Counted from the stretch's first letter, positions 1 to 9,058 are shown. The stretch: DNA of 32,902 bases from Oscillibacter sp. (GCA_022801815.1 JAAWTB010000004.1:1-32902); one strand, 5' to 3'. The notes: a model not told the origin generated them from the sequence alone. Numbers and translations: made by a program.

Positions 1-109
1 AGCGGCAGCAGCCGAAGGTTTTTTCAAACAGATCCGCCTGGGCCTCGTTGGGATAAAGGCGAACCTTGAGGGTGGTTTGTTGTCCGCCATATCCGCCTCT
101 CCTCCGCAC
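1..109 (-). pseudogene. N-terminus of TnpB/IS605 OrfB-like protein, truncated by the window edge and possibly frameshifted
   Basis: Minus-strand translation from GTG at 109 gives VRRRGGYGGQQTTLKVRLYPNEAQADLFEKTFGCCR, matching the typical TnpB N-terminus (TLKVRLYPN..Q...L..TFGCCR). An ATG at 90..88 with a GGAGG-type RBS is in another frame; one extra A in the AAA run would give MADNKTTLKVRLYPN. Confidence 0.6.
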
Positions 110-171
110 CGGCTTTCCAGGCTGGGGAGAAAGAAATTGTCCGGAGTTGTACACTTCCCCGTCCGGCTTTT

Positions 172-783
172 TTACATGCGCTTCCCTGCCGTTTCCGTCC
201 GCAAAGCGGCGTCGTAAAAGCTGGACTTTAGCATCCCGCAGGCATCCGCCGCCTCACACAGTGTCATTTGTTTTGCCCTCCATGCCTGGCGAAAGACCTC
301 AAAATTCTCCGGCGGAGCCTGGGCCCTGGGCCCAAAGTGGACGCCCCTGGCCTTTGCCGCGGCAATGCCCTCCATCTGCTGCTGGCGGATATTCTCCCGT
401 TCCGTCTGGGCGACATAGCTAAGAAGCTGAAGGACGATGTCCGAGATAAGCGTCCCGGTCAGGTCCCGGCTTTGCCGGGTGTCCAGCAGAGGCATGTCCA
501 ATACCACAATAGCGGCTTCGCGTTTCTTGGTGATAAGGGTCCACTGGTCCAGAATTTCCGTGTAATTCCGCCCGAGCCGGTCGATGCTTTTGACGACCAG
601 CACATCCCCCCGCCGCAGATTCCGGACAAGTCCCTGATAGCGGGGCCGCTTGAAATCCTTTCCGGACAGCTTTTCGATGATGATATGAGTTTCCCTCACC
701 CCGAAGTCCCGCATGGCGTTCAGCTGTCGAATCTCGTTTTGCTCCTGTGTGGAAACACGCACATAGCCATATGTATTTCCCAT
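172..783 (-). CDS. Serine recombinase (resolvase/invertase family), catalytic domain N-terminal, C-terminal HTH
   Basis: ORF 203 aa; YGYVRVSTQEQN catalytic Ser motif, KSIDRLGRN, ERENIRQQQMEGIAAAKARG; RBS AAAGGAGG upstream of ATG. Confidence 0.93.
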   Translation of the reverse strand: MGNTYGYVRVSTQEQNEIRQLNAMRDFGVRETHIIIEKLSGKDFKRPRYQGLVRNLRRGDVLVVKSIDRLGRNYTEILDQWTLITKKREAAIVVLDMPLLDTRQSRDLTGTLISDIVLQLLSYVAQTERENIRQQQMEGIAAAKARGVHFGPRAQAPPENFEVFRQAWRAKQMTLCEAADACGMLKSSFYDAALRTETAGKRM

Positions 784-910
784 CTAAGATACCTCCTTTC
801 TGCAAGATATTGTAGCATTTTTTTGATATCTTGCGGAAACGAAGCGGCGTTGTACAAACCGGCTGATACGGATTGGTCTGCCGGCGGCGTGTCCTTTTCC
901 GCTATAGAAA

Positions 911-952
911 GTGCAGCGCCGTGTACCATACCCAAGGTACACGGCGCTGCAC
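911..952. repeat. Perfect 17-bp inverted repeat with 8-nt spacer (terminator or recombination-site candidate)
   Basis: GTGCAGCGCCGTGTACC-ATACCCAA-GGTACACGGCGCTGCAC read directly. Confidence 0.9.
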
Positions 953-1013
953 GACGCTTTTTGTAGGGTTTCATTTCTCATAGGACTTGGCGGGATACGG
1001 GAAGCTCCGCCGC

Positions 1014-1997
1014 TCACGGCGATTCCTCCACATAAATCGGGCTGGTCAGCGCCAGCATACGCTCCCCCTGGCTTTCCCGGTAGGTTCCCCAGACCTCCAT
1101 GCGGAGCCAGCCGGAAGCGGCTGTCAAAGAAACCTTCCGCCTGCCATCTCCGCAGGGCAGCTCAGCCACCGTCCGGCCATTCATCACAAGACGGATACAT
1201 TCCGGCTTCACTTCCCAAGCGCGGTTGTTCGGCAGGGCGGAGTCAAGCCCCACGGCGGCGGAAATCTCTCCCGCCGGGACGCTCTCCCCCAGGCCGTAAA
1301 TTCTGTCCCCGTGCTTCACCGAAAATACGGGGACAGGCCCCAGGGTAACGAGACTGCGCCCTTCCCGAAGCGCGGCCATCGCGCCGCCTGTGTCCTCCGA
1401 TTCCATCCCCAGACAGGTCGCCGTCAGAAGCGGCGGATTTGACGGGTCCGAATCGGCGGCGTGCCAGTCCCTTCCGGCGCTGACGCCAAGCCGGTGCCCG
1501 GCGTTCAGCAGCGCGTCATACCACGGCAGCGCCAGGGCGTTCTTTGTCCGCTTGTGGGGGTTCTCTTCAGACCAAACCTCCACATAGCTCACAAGGTCCC
1601 ACCGCGTCACCTTAAAATCCCAATGGCACCCGCACATCAGCGGCGCGCCAACCTCGCAGGGGTGTGCGATTCCGGCGATGCCGCCCGCCTCCCGAATTTC
1701 CATCAGCGCATGGTCGATGGTATCCGGCGTTACAAACCGCCAGTCGACGTACCTCTTGCATCCAAGCACCAGGAGATGCCCATAAAAGGTTGTCCACTCA
1801 ATTCCGGGGATGACAATCATCCCCGTCTCCGCCAGCAGTTCCGGGGTAACCTCGCCAACAGCCGTAAACACATTGTGGTCCGTCAGCGCCGCGCCGCGGT
1901 AGCCGTAGGCCGCGCAGGAACGAAGCAGCTCGCCGGTCAGGAACCGGCCGTCGCTGTGCCGCGTGTGGTTGTGCAGCTCAAACGGCAGGTATTTCAT
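1014..1997 (-). CDS. PHP-domain metal-dependent hydrolase, CehA/McbA-like
   Basis: ORF; FELHNHTRHSDG and LTDHN PHP motifs, GIEWTTFYGHLLVLG, GIAHPCE. ATG at 1997, overlapping the upstream gene by 20 nt. Confidence 0.88.
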   Translation of the reverse strand: MKYLPFELHNHTRHSDGRFLTGELLRSCAAYGYRGAALTDHNVFTAVGEVTPELLAETGMIVIPGIEWTTFYGHLLVLGCKRYVDWRFVTPDTIDHALMEIREAGGIAGIAHPCEVGAPLMCGCHWDFKVTRWDLVSYVEVWSEENPHKRTKNALALPWYDALLNAGHRLGVSAGRDWHAADSDPSNPPLLTATCLGMESEDTGGAMAALREGRSLVTLGPVPVFSVKHGDRIYGLGESVPAGEISAAVGLDSALPNNRAWEVKPECIRLVMNGRTVAELPCGDGRRKVSLTAASGWLRMEVWGTYRESQGERMLALTSPIYVEESP

Positions 1998-2466
1998 CAA
2001 CGCGCTCGCCCCCTTTCAGTCCAAATACCGCGACGTGGCAGTCAACCGTGCCCGCCACCACCGCCTGCACGTGCAGCACAACCCGCCACGGTCCCTTACC
2101 CGCCCTGCGGCGGAAGAAACCAGGGCTTGCTTCCCTTTCCGACACCAGGATGGTCTGGTCCGGCGGATGCCGGTGGGCGCAGCCCACATACTCCTCTCCG
2201 CAGTCCAGCGAAAGTGTGACAAAGTTGAGCAGGCACGGATACTCCTCCATATCCTTCTCGGTCAGCGTCACGCCAGGCGGGAAATATTTCCGCACGCATT
2301 CCTCAATGCGCGGCCGGATGATTTCCGGGTCCCGCACCTCCTTCGGCCCGTAGTGCAGCCGCACGGCAAGCTGCTCGTAATCCTGCGGCAGCGTAAAGGG
2401 CAAAAGCACGTTGCGCTGTACATCCTCCAGGCAGAACACCGCCTGATACTCCATCAGTTTGTCCAT
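1978..2466 (-). CDS. Hypothetical protein, 162 aa, translationally linked to the PHP hydrolase
   Basis: ORF with ATG at 2466; overlaps the PHP gene start; no family recognised. Confidence 0.75.
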   Translation of the reverse strand: MDKLMEYQAVFCLEDVQRNVLLPFTLPQDYEQLAVRLHYGPKEVRDPEIIRPRIEECVRKYFPPGVTLTEKDMEEYPCLLNFVTLSLDCGEEYVGCAHRHPPDQTILVSEREASPGFFRRRAGKGPWRVVLHVQAVVAGTVDCHVAVFGLKGGERVDEIPAV

Positions 2467-2486
2467 AGTTGGCCCCTTTGAGAAGA

Positions 2487-2508
2487 GGGAGGGCGGTTTT
2501 GCCCTCCC
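2487..2508. terminator. Intra-operon stem-loop (8-bp perfect stem)
   Basis: GGGAGGGC-GGTTTT-GCCCTCCC between permease stop (2524) and hypothetical start (2466). Confidence 0.5.
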
Positions 2509-2523
2509 CCCTTCATTCCGTTT

Positions 2524-3369
2524 TTATTTTTCCCATTCCTTCTCTTTCAGATTTGTGTAAATATACACGCCTGCAGAAACCGAGCAGATCAGGAAAATAA
2601 TGACCGACAGCGCCGCTGCCCGCTCATAACGCTGGTACTTGTTAAACTGGTCAAACAGCGAAATGCCCAGCATCTTGGGGCTGTTGCCGCCCATCAAATA
2701 GGGCGTGGTAAAGGAGCCGACGTTGGACATAAACACGAACGTGCCCGCAATGACCACATCCTTAATCGAAAGCGGAAGGACCATGCTGGTGAATACCTTC
2801 CAGCGGTTGGCGCCAACGTCCCGGGCACCCTCAATCACGGAATCGGGAATCGCGCCCAGGCCGGCGGTGATCATCAGCGCCGCAAAGGGGATGTTGAACC
2901 ACAGATTCATCGTGATCATTCCGCTGGCATGGTACATCATGCCAAGCTCCACATCCGCGCCAAAGAGCTGGGAAATTCGATTGATCAGACCGGAATCCCG
3001 GATAATTGTAATCATTGCGTATACCGCTACCAGACCTGGCACAAAACGCGGAACCAGGTACAGGTTTCCGATGGCCCGGGAGATGGGCGACTTCACAAAG
3101 CGCAGGTACATCGCCAGCAAATACGCAATCACAATGGCCAAGAAAACGGTCACAAGCACCACATAGAGCGTGTACAGAAGGTTCCGTATCTCATTGGGCG
3201 TTGTAAAAAAGAATTTGTAGTTTTCCAGCGTAAACGTTCCGGTGTCGGGATGGGTAAAGCTCTGTTTCACCGCCTCCAGAATCGGCCACGCCACAACCGC
3301 CATTACCACCAGGAACGCGGGGAGTACCATTCCATAGGCGGCGAGCATTTTCTTGGATTTTTTGATCAT
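2524..3369 (-). CDS. ABC transporter permease (PotB-like)
   Basis: ORF 281 aa, multiple TM segments, EGARDVGANRWKVFTSMVLPLS EAA-loop motif. Confidence 0.92.
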   Translation of the reverse strand: MIKKSKKMLAAYGMVLPAFLVVMAVVAWPILEAVKQSFTHPDTGTFTLENYKFFFTTPNEIRNLLYTLYVVLVTVFLAIVIAYLLAMYLRFVKSPISRAIGNLYLVPRFVPGLVAVYAMITIIRDSGLINRISQLFGADVELGMMYHASGMITMNLWFNIPFAALMITAGLGAIPDSVIEGARDVGANRWKVFTSMVLPLSIKDVVIAGTFVFMSNVGSFTTPYLMGGNSPKMLGISLFDQFNKYQRYERAAALSVIIFLICSVSAGVYIYTNLKEKEWEK

Positions 3370-3402
3370 AATGTTTTACCTCGGACACATGATGCCGTTC
3401 TT

Positions 3403-4620
3403 TTAGCCCAGAGTGCTGATCTCGTTGTCCCAGCGCTCGTTGAAATAGGTATCCAGAGAGCCGATGGACAGCGTACGGAACTGGGTGACGTCCAGATCCG
3501 CCAGATCCTCCACGCCGTCCAGGTTCATTTCGGAAGTGTCAATCAGCGGAATCGCGGCCATCTTCTCCACCAGAATCTGCTGGGCCTCAGCGGAAAGCAT
3601 ATAGTTGATAAACTCATACGCGCCCTCCGTATTGGAGCCGAAGGTGGGAATCGCCATGCCCTGCAGGGAGCCGGTGAAGGAGGGCGTGATGGTGGTCATC
3701 TTCATGCACTGCGGAACCGTGCCGGCGGAGCGCTGAGAGAGGAGCATGTCCGCCCACATCGGGCACATATCAATTTCCTTGTTGGACAGCAGGTCCAGCG
3801 CGCCCTGGTTCTTGTTGGGATAGGTGACGGTGCCGCCGGAGGTATACATATACGGGTGGATCGAGGCCAGGAACTCGAAGCCGGAATCCCACTGCTCCAT
3901 CCATTTCTCATCGTCGCTGGACCAGGCTTCCGCATCCTCAATATAGTTGTAAACCGCTGTGCGGACAAAGGCGTCGCCCGCGCCGCCGGTGCCGGGAACG
4001 TTATACGCGAAGCGGCCCGGATTGGCTTCCATCCACGCCACCAGCTCGTCAAGCGTCTTGGGGGGAGTCGGAACCGTCTCGGAGTTATAGGCCAAAACCA
4101 CCGTCGTGCCCCGGTAAGGCTGGAGGATATCCGCGCCTTCGGCAGGCTCGGCGTCCACGCTGGCCGCGTTGGGCATCTTGGCGCTGTCCAGCGTCAGGAA
4201 AGCTTCCGTGCCAATGAGGGAGAGAAGCCTGGAAAAATCATCGCCGCCCAAGTCGATCAGGTCATAATCCGTGTTGGTCTGACCAGACTTGTAGGCCGCC
4301 GCAAGCATATCGACCATCGTCTGGGTGCCGGTGCCGGACAGCATGAAGTTCAGCTCCACCTGCACGGAATCCGACTGTGCGTTAAACGTTTCCACAAGAG
4401 TTTCAAACACCTGGCGGACATTGTCCGAACCGGTCGCCCACAGGTGCACCGTGCCGGAAGGCGCGGCGTTGGACGCACCGGCATCCGAAGCACCTGCATC
4501 TGAAGAACCCGCATTGGACGCACCGGCGTCCGAAGAGCCGCCGGAATTTCCGCCGCAAGCCGCAAGGGAAAGGACCATTAACGCGCAGAGCAAACAAGCC
4601 AATAACCGTTTCATTTTCAT
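3403..4620 (-). CDS. Extracellular solute-binding lipoprotein of ABC transporter
   Basis: ORF 405 aa; lipobox LSLAACGG, Ser/Ala/Asp-rich linker, solute-binding-protein body (LWATGSDNVRQVFETLVETFNAQ); GGAG RBS. Confidence 0.92.
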   Translation of the reverse strand: MKMKRLLACLLCALMVLSLAACGGNSGGSSDAGASNAGSSDAGASDAGASNAAPSGTVHLWATGSDNVRQVFETLVETFNAQSDSVQVELNFMLSGTGTQTMVDMLAAAYKSGQTNTDYDLIDLGGDDFSRLLSLIGTEAFLTLDSAKMPNAASVDAEPAEGADILQPYRGTTVVLAYNSETVPTPPKTLDELVAWMEANPGRFAYNVPGTGGAGDAFVRTAVYNYIEDAEAWSSDDEKWMEQWDSGFEFLASIHPYMYTSGGTVTYPNKNQGALDLLSNKEIDMCPMWADMLLSQRSAGTVPQCMKMTTITPSFTGSLQGMAIPTFGSNTEGAYEFINYMLSAEAQQILVEKMAAIPLIDTSEMNLDGVEDLADLDVTQFRTLSIGSLDTYFNERWDNEISTLG

Positions 4621-4638
4621 CTCAATTACTCCTTTTCA

Positions 4639-5604
4639 TCAAAACATATGGTACTTCTCGAATTTGAGGCCTATCTTGTCCCCCAGATCCAATCGGTCGC
4701 TCACCTCCCTGTCCAAAAAGCACTTGACGACTGCTTCCCCGCATTGAACATGCACTTCCACATAGTGTCCGAGAACCATGATCATCCGCACTGTGCCGTT
4801 GACGTCCGCTTCGCCTTCGGGCACAATGGCCACGTCCTCCGGGCGGACCGCAAGGGTTTTTCCCTCTTTATCAATGAAATTCATCTCGCCGATGAAGGAC
4901 GCCACATATTTTGACGCCGGGTTGTCATAAATTTCCGTCGGGCTGCCCACCTGCTCGAACACGCCCTTATTCATAACCACAATCCGGTGGGAGAGGGCCA
5001 TGGCCTCCTCCTGGTCGTGGGTCACGAATACCACCGTAATTTGCAGCTCGGACTGAATCCGCTTTAGTTCCTCCCGCATCTGCTGGCGGATCTTTGCGTC
5101 AAGGGCAGAAAACGGCTCATCCAGCAGCAGCACCGCCGGCTGGAGCATCAGCGACCGTGCAATGGCAATTCGCTGCTGCTGTCCGCCGGAGAGCTGTCCA
5201 GGGTATTTCTTCTCCGTTCCGCTCATGGACACCAGCGCCAAATGCTCTTGAACCGAGGCGTCGATTTCCGCTCTTGACCGCTTGCGCAGCTTCAGGCCGA
5301 ACGCGAGATTCTCATAAACCGTCATATGGGGCCAGAGGTTATAGCTCTGGAACACCATTGCTGTCGGCCGCTTCTCCGGCGGGAGTCCGATGATGGACTT
5401 CCCGTCAATCAGGATGTCTCCGGAAGTCGTGTCCAAAAAACCGCCCAGTGTACGCAGAATGGTGGATTTTCCGCAGCCGGAGGGGCCCAGCAGCGTGATG
5501 ATCTCCCCCTCGTAAATTTTCAGGTTGATATGCTCAACGCCGTCTCCGTTGCCATATTTTTTTGACATATCACGGATTTCCAGTTTGACATTTCGTTCTG
5601 ACAT
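4639..5604 (-). CDS. ABC transporter ATP-binding protein (PotA/FbpC-like, TOBE C-terminus)
   Basis: ORF 321 aa; Walker A GPSGCGKST, LSGGQQQR signature, Walker B LLLDEPFSALD, H-loop VTHDQEEA. Confidence 0.96.
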   Translation of the reverse strand: MSERNVKLEIRDMSKKYGNGDGVEHINLKIYEGEIITLLGPSGCGKSTILRTLGGFLDTTSGDILIDGKSIIGLPPEKRPTAMVFQSYNLWPHMTVYENLAFGLKLRKRSRAEIDASVQEHLALVSMSGTEKKYPGQLSGGQQQRIAIARSLMLQPAVLLLDEPFSALDAKIRQQMREELKRIQSELQITVVFVTHDQEEAMALSHRIVVMNKGVFEQVGSPTEIYDNPASKYVASFIGEMNFIDKEGKTLAVRPEDVAIVPEGEADVNGTVRMIMVLGHYVEVHVQCGEAVVKCFLDREVSDRLDLGDKIGLKFEKYHMF

Positions 5605-5663
5605 TGCTATCCTCCCAACACTCGTGTATGGAAATAATCAAGAAACCTGACATTTCAAGGGCC

Positions 5664-5707
5664 TTTGCAAGACGCAAAGCGTCTTGCAAAAAAGGGATAT
5701 CCCTTTT
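5664..5707. repeat. Two adjacent palindromes in an intercistronic gap
   Basis: TTTGCAAGACGC-AAA-GCGTCTTGCAAA (5664-5690) abutting AAAAGGGATATCCCTTTT (5690-5707). Confidence 0.85.
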
Positions 5708-5727
5708 GCCCTCTTCGCCGCGGGGAT

Positions 5728-6570
5728 TCACTTCATCTTAAAGCCGCCCGCAATGGCCTCCGGACCAATGTATTTCCGCATGGCGAAAATCAAAACGATG
5801 GACGGAATCAGAAGCAGAATGGAAAAGACCGCGCCGGCCTGCCCCGGGTAGTCCAGGATGATTCCGTACATTTCCACCGGCATGGTCTTGATGCGGGCCA
5901 GGCCCACCAGCATGGTGCCCTGGGCCTCTTCCATGGACCCAAGGAAGGTGTACAGCGTCGCCACCGCGATACCCGGCGTCGCCATGGGAAGCGTTACCTT
6001 AAAAAATGTACGGATGGGACCAGCGCCCACGTCCCGGGCCGCCTCCTCCTGCTGGCGGTGCACCGAACGGAACGCGCTGGCCGGCAGCCAGACCATAAAC
6101 ATCATGGAGTTGATCATGTGTATGATGACAACGCCCGGCAGCGACCCCATCAAGTTATAGCGGTAGAACAAGATGGCGATGGAGGTGTAAATTCCAAGCT
6201 TCGGAAATGCATTTGTCAGCAGGAACGACAGCATAAACAGCTTGCGCCCGGGAAATTTGAACCGGGCAATGGAGTACGCCGCCGGAATGCACAGCACCAT
6301 GGAGCATATTGTTGTAATAATCGCCACCATATAGGACTGCACAATTGACGAGCGCAGGCTTTTCTGCTGCAGCACAAAGTCCCACCACTTTAAGCCCCAC
6401 TCCTGCGGAATCACCGCAGGGGATTCGTAGATGTCCGCAAACGCCAGCATGAACATGTTCAGCAGCGGACCATAGAAAAACAGCAGAAACGCCGCCAGAA
6501 CAATGAACTCCCAAAAGTTTTTCTTCCCAACTGCGTGGTAGAAACGTCTGGGGTTCAGGTATTTGAACAT
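5728..6570 (-). CDS. ABC transporter permease (PotC-like)
   Basis: ORF; AARDVGAGPIRTFFKVTLPMATPG EAA motif; start set at ATG 6570 (MFKYLNPRRF) preceded by GGAAGGTGAAAGG. Confidence 0.9.
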   Translation of the reverse strand: MFKYLNPRRFYHAVGKKNFWEFIVLAAFLLFFYGPLLNMFMLAFADIYESPAVIPQEWGLKWWDFVLQQKSLRSSIVQSYMVAIITTICSMVLCIPAAYSIARFKFPGRKLFMLSFLLTNAFPKLGIYTSIAILFYRYNLMGSLPGVVIIHMINSMMFMVWLPASAFRSVHRQQEEAARDVGAGPIRTFFKVTLPMATPGIAVATLYTFLGSMEEAQGTMLVGLARIKTMPVEMYGIILDYPGQAGAVFSILLLIPSIVLIFAMRKYIGPEAIAGGFKMK

Positions 6571-6697
6571 ATACCTTTCACCTTCCTTTCCTTTTTTGAA
6601 AAACCGCGCTTGCAAAGAGCTGCCGGCCATGTTTCACGGCGCGGTATTTTCCCCAGAGAACAACATCAAAGGAGCCGCATGTTGAAAGCGGGCCCGT

Positions 6698-7378
6698 TCA
6701 CCGCCCCTCTCTCCGGAGGGCCAGAGCCGAGGCGATGCGGCGGGTGGTGACATTTTGAACCCCGCGCTGGAAAAACCACTCCAGAGCCTCGCTTTCATCA
6801 ACAGTCCAGGCCGAAACGCCGATCCCCTTCCTGGAAAGAAATTCAATAAACCGGCGCGTCACCAGGCCATGATATATGTTGGCCGTTTGGATCCCCGCTG
6901 CCAGGCAGGCCTCGCAGATTCTGTCCGCCGCCTCCAGATCAAAATCGGGGATATCCCGGTAATTCCAGTACAAATTCGGGACATACCCCTCCACATCCAA
7001 ATAAACGTCGGCAATCTTCAGCAGATCCGAACGGCACGTCAGCGCGGCGACGTCAAAAGACCCGGAGAAAATCAGCCGTCCTCCCAATCCCGCGCGTTCC
7101 GCCAAATGGGAAACCTCCACCTCCAGCCCGCGCTCCTTCAAGTCGCAGTTGATCTTCATCGAAGGATGCTCCGCCACGCGAAGGAACGTATCCCAAAGCG
7201 TGGGGGCGGAGGCTCCGGCGGCGTCGTGTCCCAGCGCAAGAACGCCTTGCGAATTGCGGCGCACGTCAACCTCCAAGGCGTCCGCATCGGAACGCAGCGC
7301 GTAGTCTACAAATTCAAGGCTGTTGTCCGGCCTGTTGTCCGCACCGGAATGCGCTGTTAAAAGTACGGTTTTTCCCAT
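6698..7378 (-). CDS. Glycerophosphodiester phosphodiesterase family protein (divergent active-site motifs)
   Basis: AHSGADNRPDNSLEF ... ALEVDVRRNSQGVLALGHD ... GVSAWTVDE GDPD layout; start ATG 7378 with GAGAGGTGG RBS; ORF open up to GTG 7474. Confidence 0.85.
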   Translation of the reverse strand: MGKTVLLTAHSGADNRPDNSLEFVDYALRSDADALEVDVRRNSQGVLALGHDAAGASAPTLWDTFLRVAEHPSMKINCDLKERGLEVEVSHLAERAGLGGRLIFSGSFDVAALTCRSDLLKIADVYLDVEGYVPNLYWNYRDIPDFDLEAADRICEACLAAGIQTANIYHGLVTRRFIEFLSRKGIGVSAWTVDESEALEWFFQRGVQNVTTRRIASALALRREGR

Positions 7379-7470
7379 GAGTGCCCACCTCTCTTTGATT
7401 TTTGCCTGCGATCTGAGCCAAAGCCAACGCTTCTCCAGCATTTCCCTGCCCGGATCTCCCATAAAAGCGC

Positions 7471-7998
7471 TCACCTATCCGGGCTCTCGCCGTTGGGAAG
7501 GGCGCTGTAAAACGCCTGCTCATCATCCGGCGAGTCAAACGCAGCAAGAGGAATGACCACGACCTCTTTCTCCGCAGTGGTAAGGAACAGGTGCTTTTTG
7601 GCGCGCACCGTGCTGCTGATTCCGCTCAGTGGGATTTTCTGCTCTCCGGAAGCATCCGAGATTTTCAGCTCGTCATCGGAAAGGAAAATCGTGCGCTCTC
7701 CCATTGGCAGCGAATCCGCTTTCTTATCCACCATGCGCCGCACCCATTTTTCAATAGTACTCTTTTCCTGATTCGGCACATACAGCACAAAGAGCAGCGC
7801 GGCAAGCAGAAAAAGCGCCATTCCGCCCGGCGTAACGCCGCCGCGGCCAGCCCCAACAGCCAAGCCAAGGGCAATCAGCGCCCCCGCGCCGGCACACTGG
7901 AGCAGGCGGACCCGGCGGATGAACGCGGGATCATGCCGGGCATAAAACAGGTTGAACGCAATGTAATCGTCCTCGCTCAGGGTATATACTACCTTCAT
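7471..7998 (-). CDS. YcxB-like membrane protein
   Basis: MKVVYTLSEDDYIAFNLFYARHDP...RRVRLLQ, two hydrophobic segments, C-terminal domain with LFLTTAEKEVVVIPLAAF; start ATG 7998. Confidence 0.7.
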   Translation of the reverse strand: MKVVYTLSEDDYIAFNLFYARHDPAFIRRVRLLQCAGAGALIALGLAVGAGRGGVTPGGMALFLLAALLFVLYVPNQEKSTIEKWVRRMVDKKADSLPMGERTIFLSDDELKISDASGEQKIPLSGISSTVRAKKHLFLTTAEKEVVVIPLAAFDSPDDEQAFYSALPNGESPDR

Positions 7999-8005
7999 TT
8001 TCTCA

Positions 8006-9058
8006 CTACTCCACCAGCTCTGCCAGGGACGCGGCTCTGCCATGCGTAATATAGAAGCGGGCGGCAGCGTTGGCAAAGGCGATCCGGTCCTCGTCGCCAA
8101 GGCCCTGGACCGTGGCAAAGCAAAAGGCGCCGTTGAAGTTGTCTCCCGCCCCTGTTGAAATTTTCGGCGCCGGGACAAAGTCGGAATGCCGGCGGGCCAA
8201 GCCGCGGCCAGTGAGCAGATAGGTTTCCCGAATGGTGTGGATAATAACCTCATCTATCCCATAACCGGCGCAAAGCTTCTCCGCAATGCCGGGCAATGCC
8301 TGCACATTTGGAAAGAGCTGTTCCGCAATGACGCGGGCCTCATTTTCGTTCAGACTCAAGACCGTTTTGCGGCAGGCGGAAAATCTCCCCATCAATCGCA
8401 GGACAGCCTCCAGCTCCTCCACCGCTTTCCGGGAAACGTCACAGAGGTCGAAAAAGGCATACCGTTCCCGGTCCGGCGGATAGCTGCGCACCGCTTCCAG
8501 CGTGCGTTCCCACAGCCCGTGAGCGAAGGAAAGTTCGCTCCAGTTCACCAACGCCAACAGATCGGGACTTGTGAGAAGCTCCTCTGCCCTGCCTCCGGCG
8601 GCGGCGTCAACCAAACGCCACACATCCTCAGAAAAGGCGCAGTCCGCAGCAAGCAGAATCTTGCCGTCGCCAAACTCCAGGCAGGTGGACTGTCCCGGCG
8701 GCGCGAAGGGATAGAGCTTGCAGGGCATCTTCGCAAACACGGGGTCCGGCCTGCCCGGCTGTCCCAGCATACCGAGACACGATACATCCGCCCCCAGCCT
8801 CCCCGCCGCACAGGACAGATAAGGAAGGTTCCCCCCCAGGCGGCGCGCCACCGGCTCCAATTCGATGGAACAGCTTTTTTCCGCCTTGCCAATTAAAAAC
8901 TCCCCAAATTCCCGAATCGTCCCAAAGGGCACCGCCGGAGTTCCGGCTGCCGCCGCGTGCCGCAGCGGCTTTACAATGGTGTCCACAAACCCGTCGAAGC
9001 CGACGGTGATCCGCTTTCCCGTCAAGACGCGCTCATTTAGAGCGCCCTGCCAGTTCAC
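8006..9058 (-). CDS. PfkB-family carbohydrate kinase
   Basis: ORF 350 aa; GFDGFVDTIV, GGNLPYLSCAAGRLGADVSCLGMLG, STGAGDNFNGAFCFA; GTG start in GTGA overlap with upstream gene. Confidence 0.9.
   Translation of the reverse strand: MNWQGALNERVLTGKRITVGFDGFVDTIVKPLRHAAAAGTPAVPFGTIREFGEFLIGKAEKSCSIELEPVARRLGGNLPYLSCAAGRLGADVSCLGMLGQPGRPDPVFAKMPCKLYPFAPPGQSTCLEFGDGKILLAADCAFSEDVWRLVDAAAGGRAEELLTSPDLLALVNWSELSFAHGLWERTLEAVRSYPPDRERYAFFDLCDVSRKAVEELEAVLRLMGRFSACRKTVLSLNENEARVIAEQLFPNVQALPGIAEKLCAGYGIDEVIIHTIRETYLLTGRGLARRHSDFVPAPKISTGAGDNFNGAFCFATVQGLGDEDRIAFANAAARFYITHGRAASLAELVE

Noticed and set aside
172-783. IS607 TnpA assignment for the recombinase
   Set aside because: IS607 TnpA has an N-terminal MerR-like HTH; here the catalytic domain is N-terminal, so only the generic serine recombinase call is kept.
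2929-4503. 524-aa plus-strand ORF
   Set aside because: Antisense to a clear permease and solute-binding protein; low-complexity His/Arg/Gly composition.
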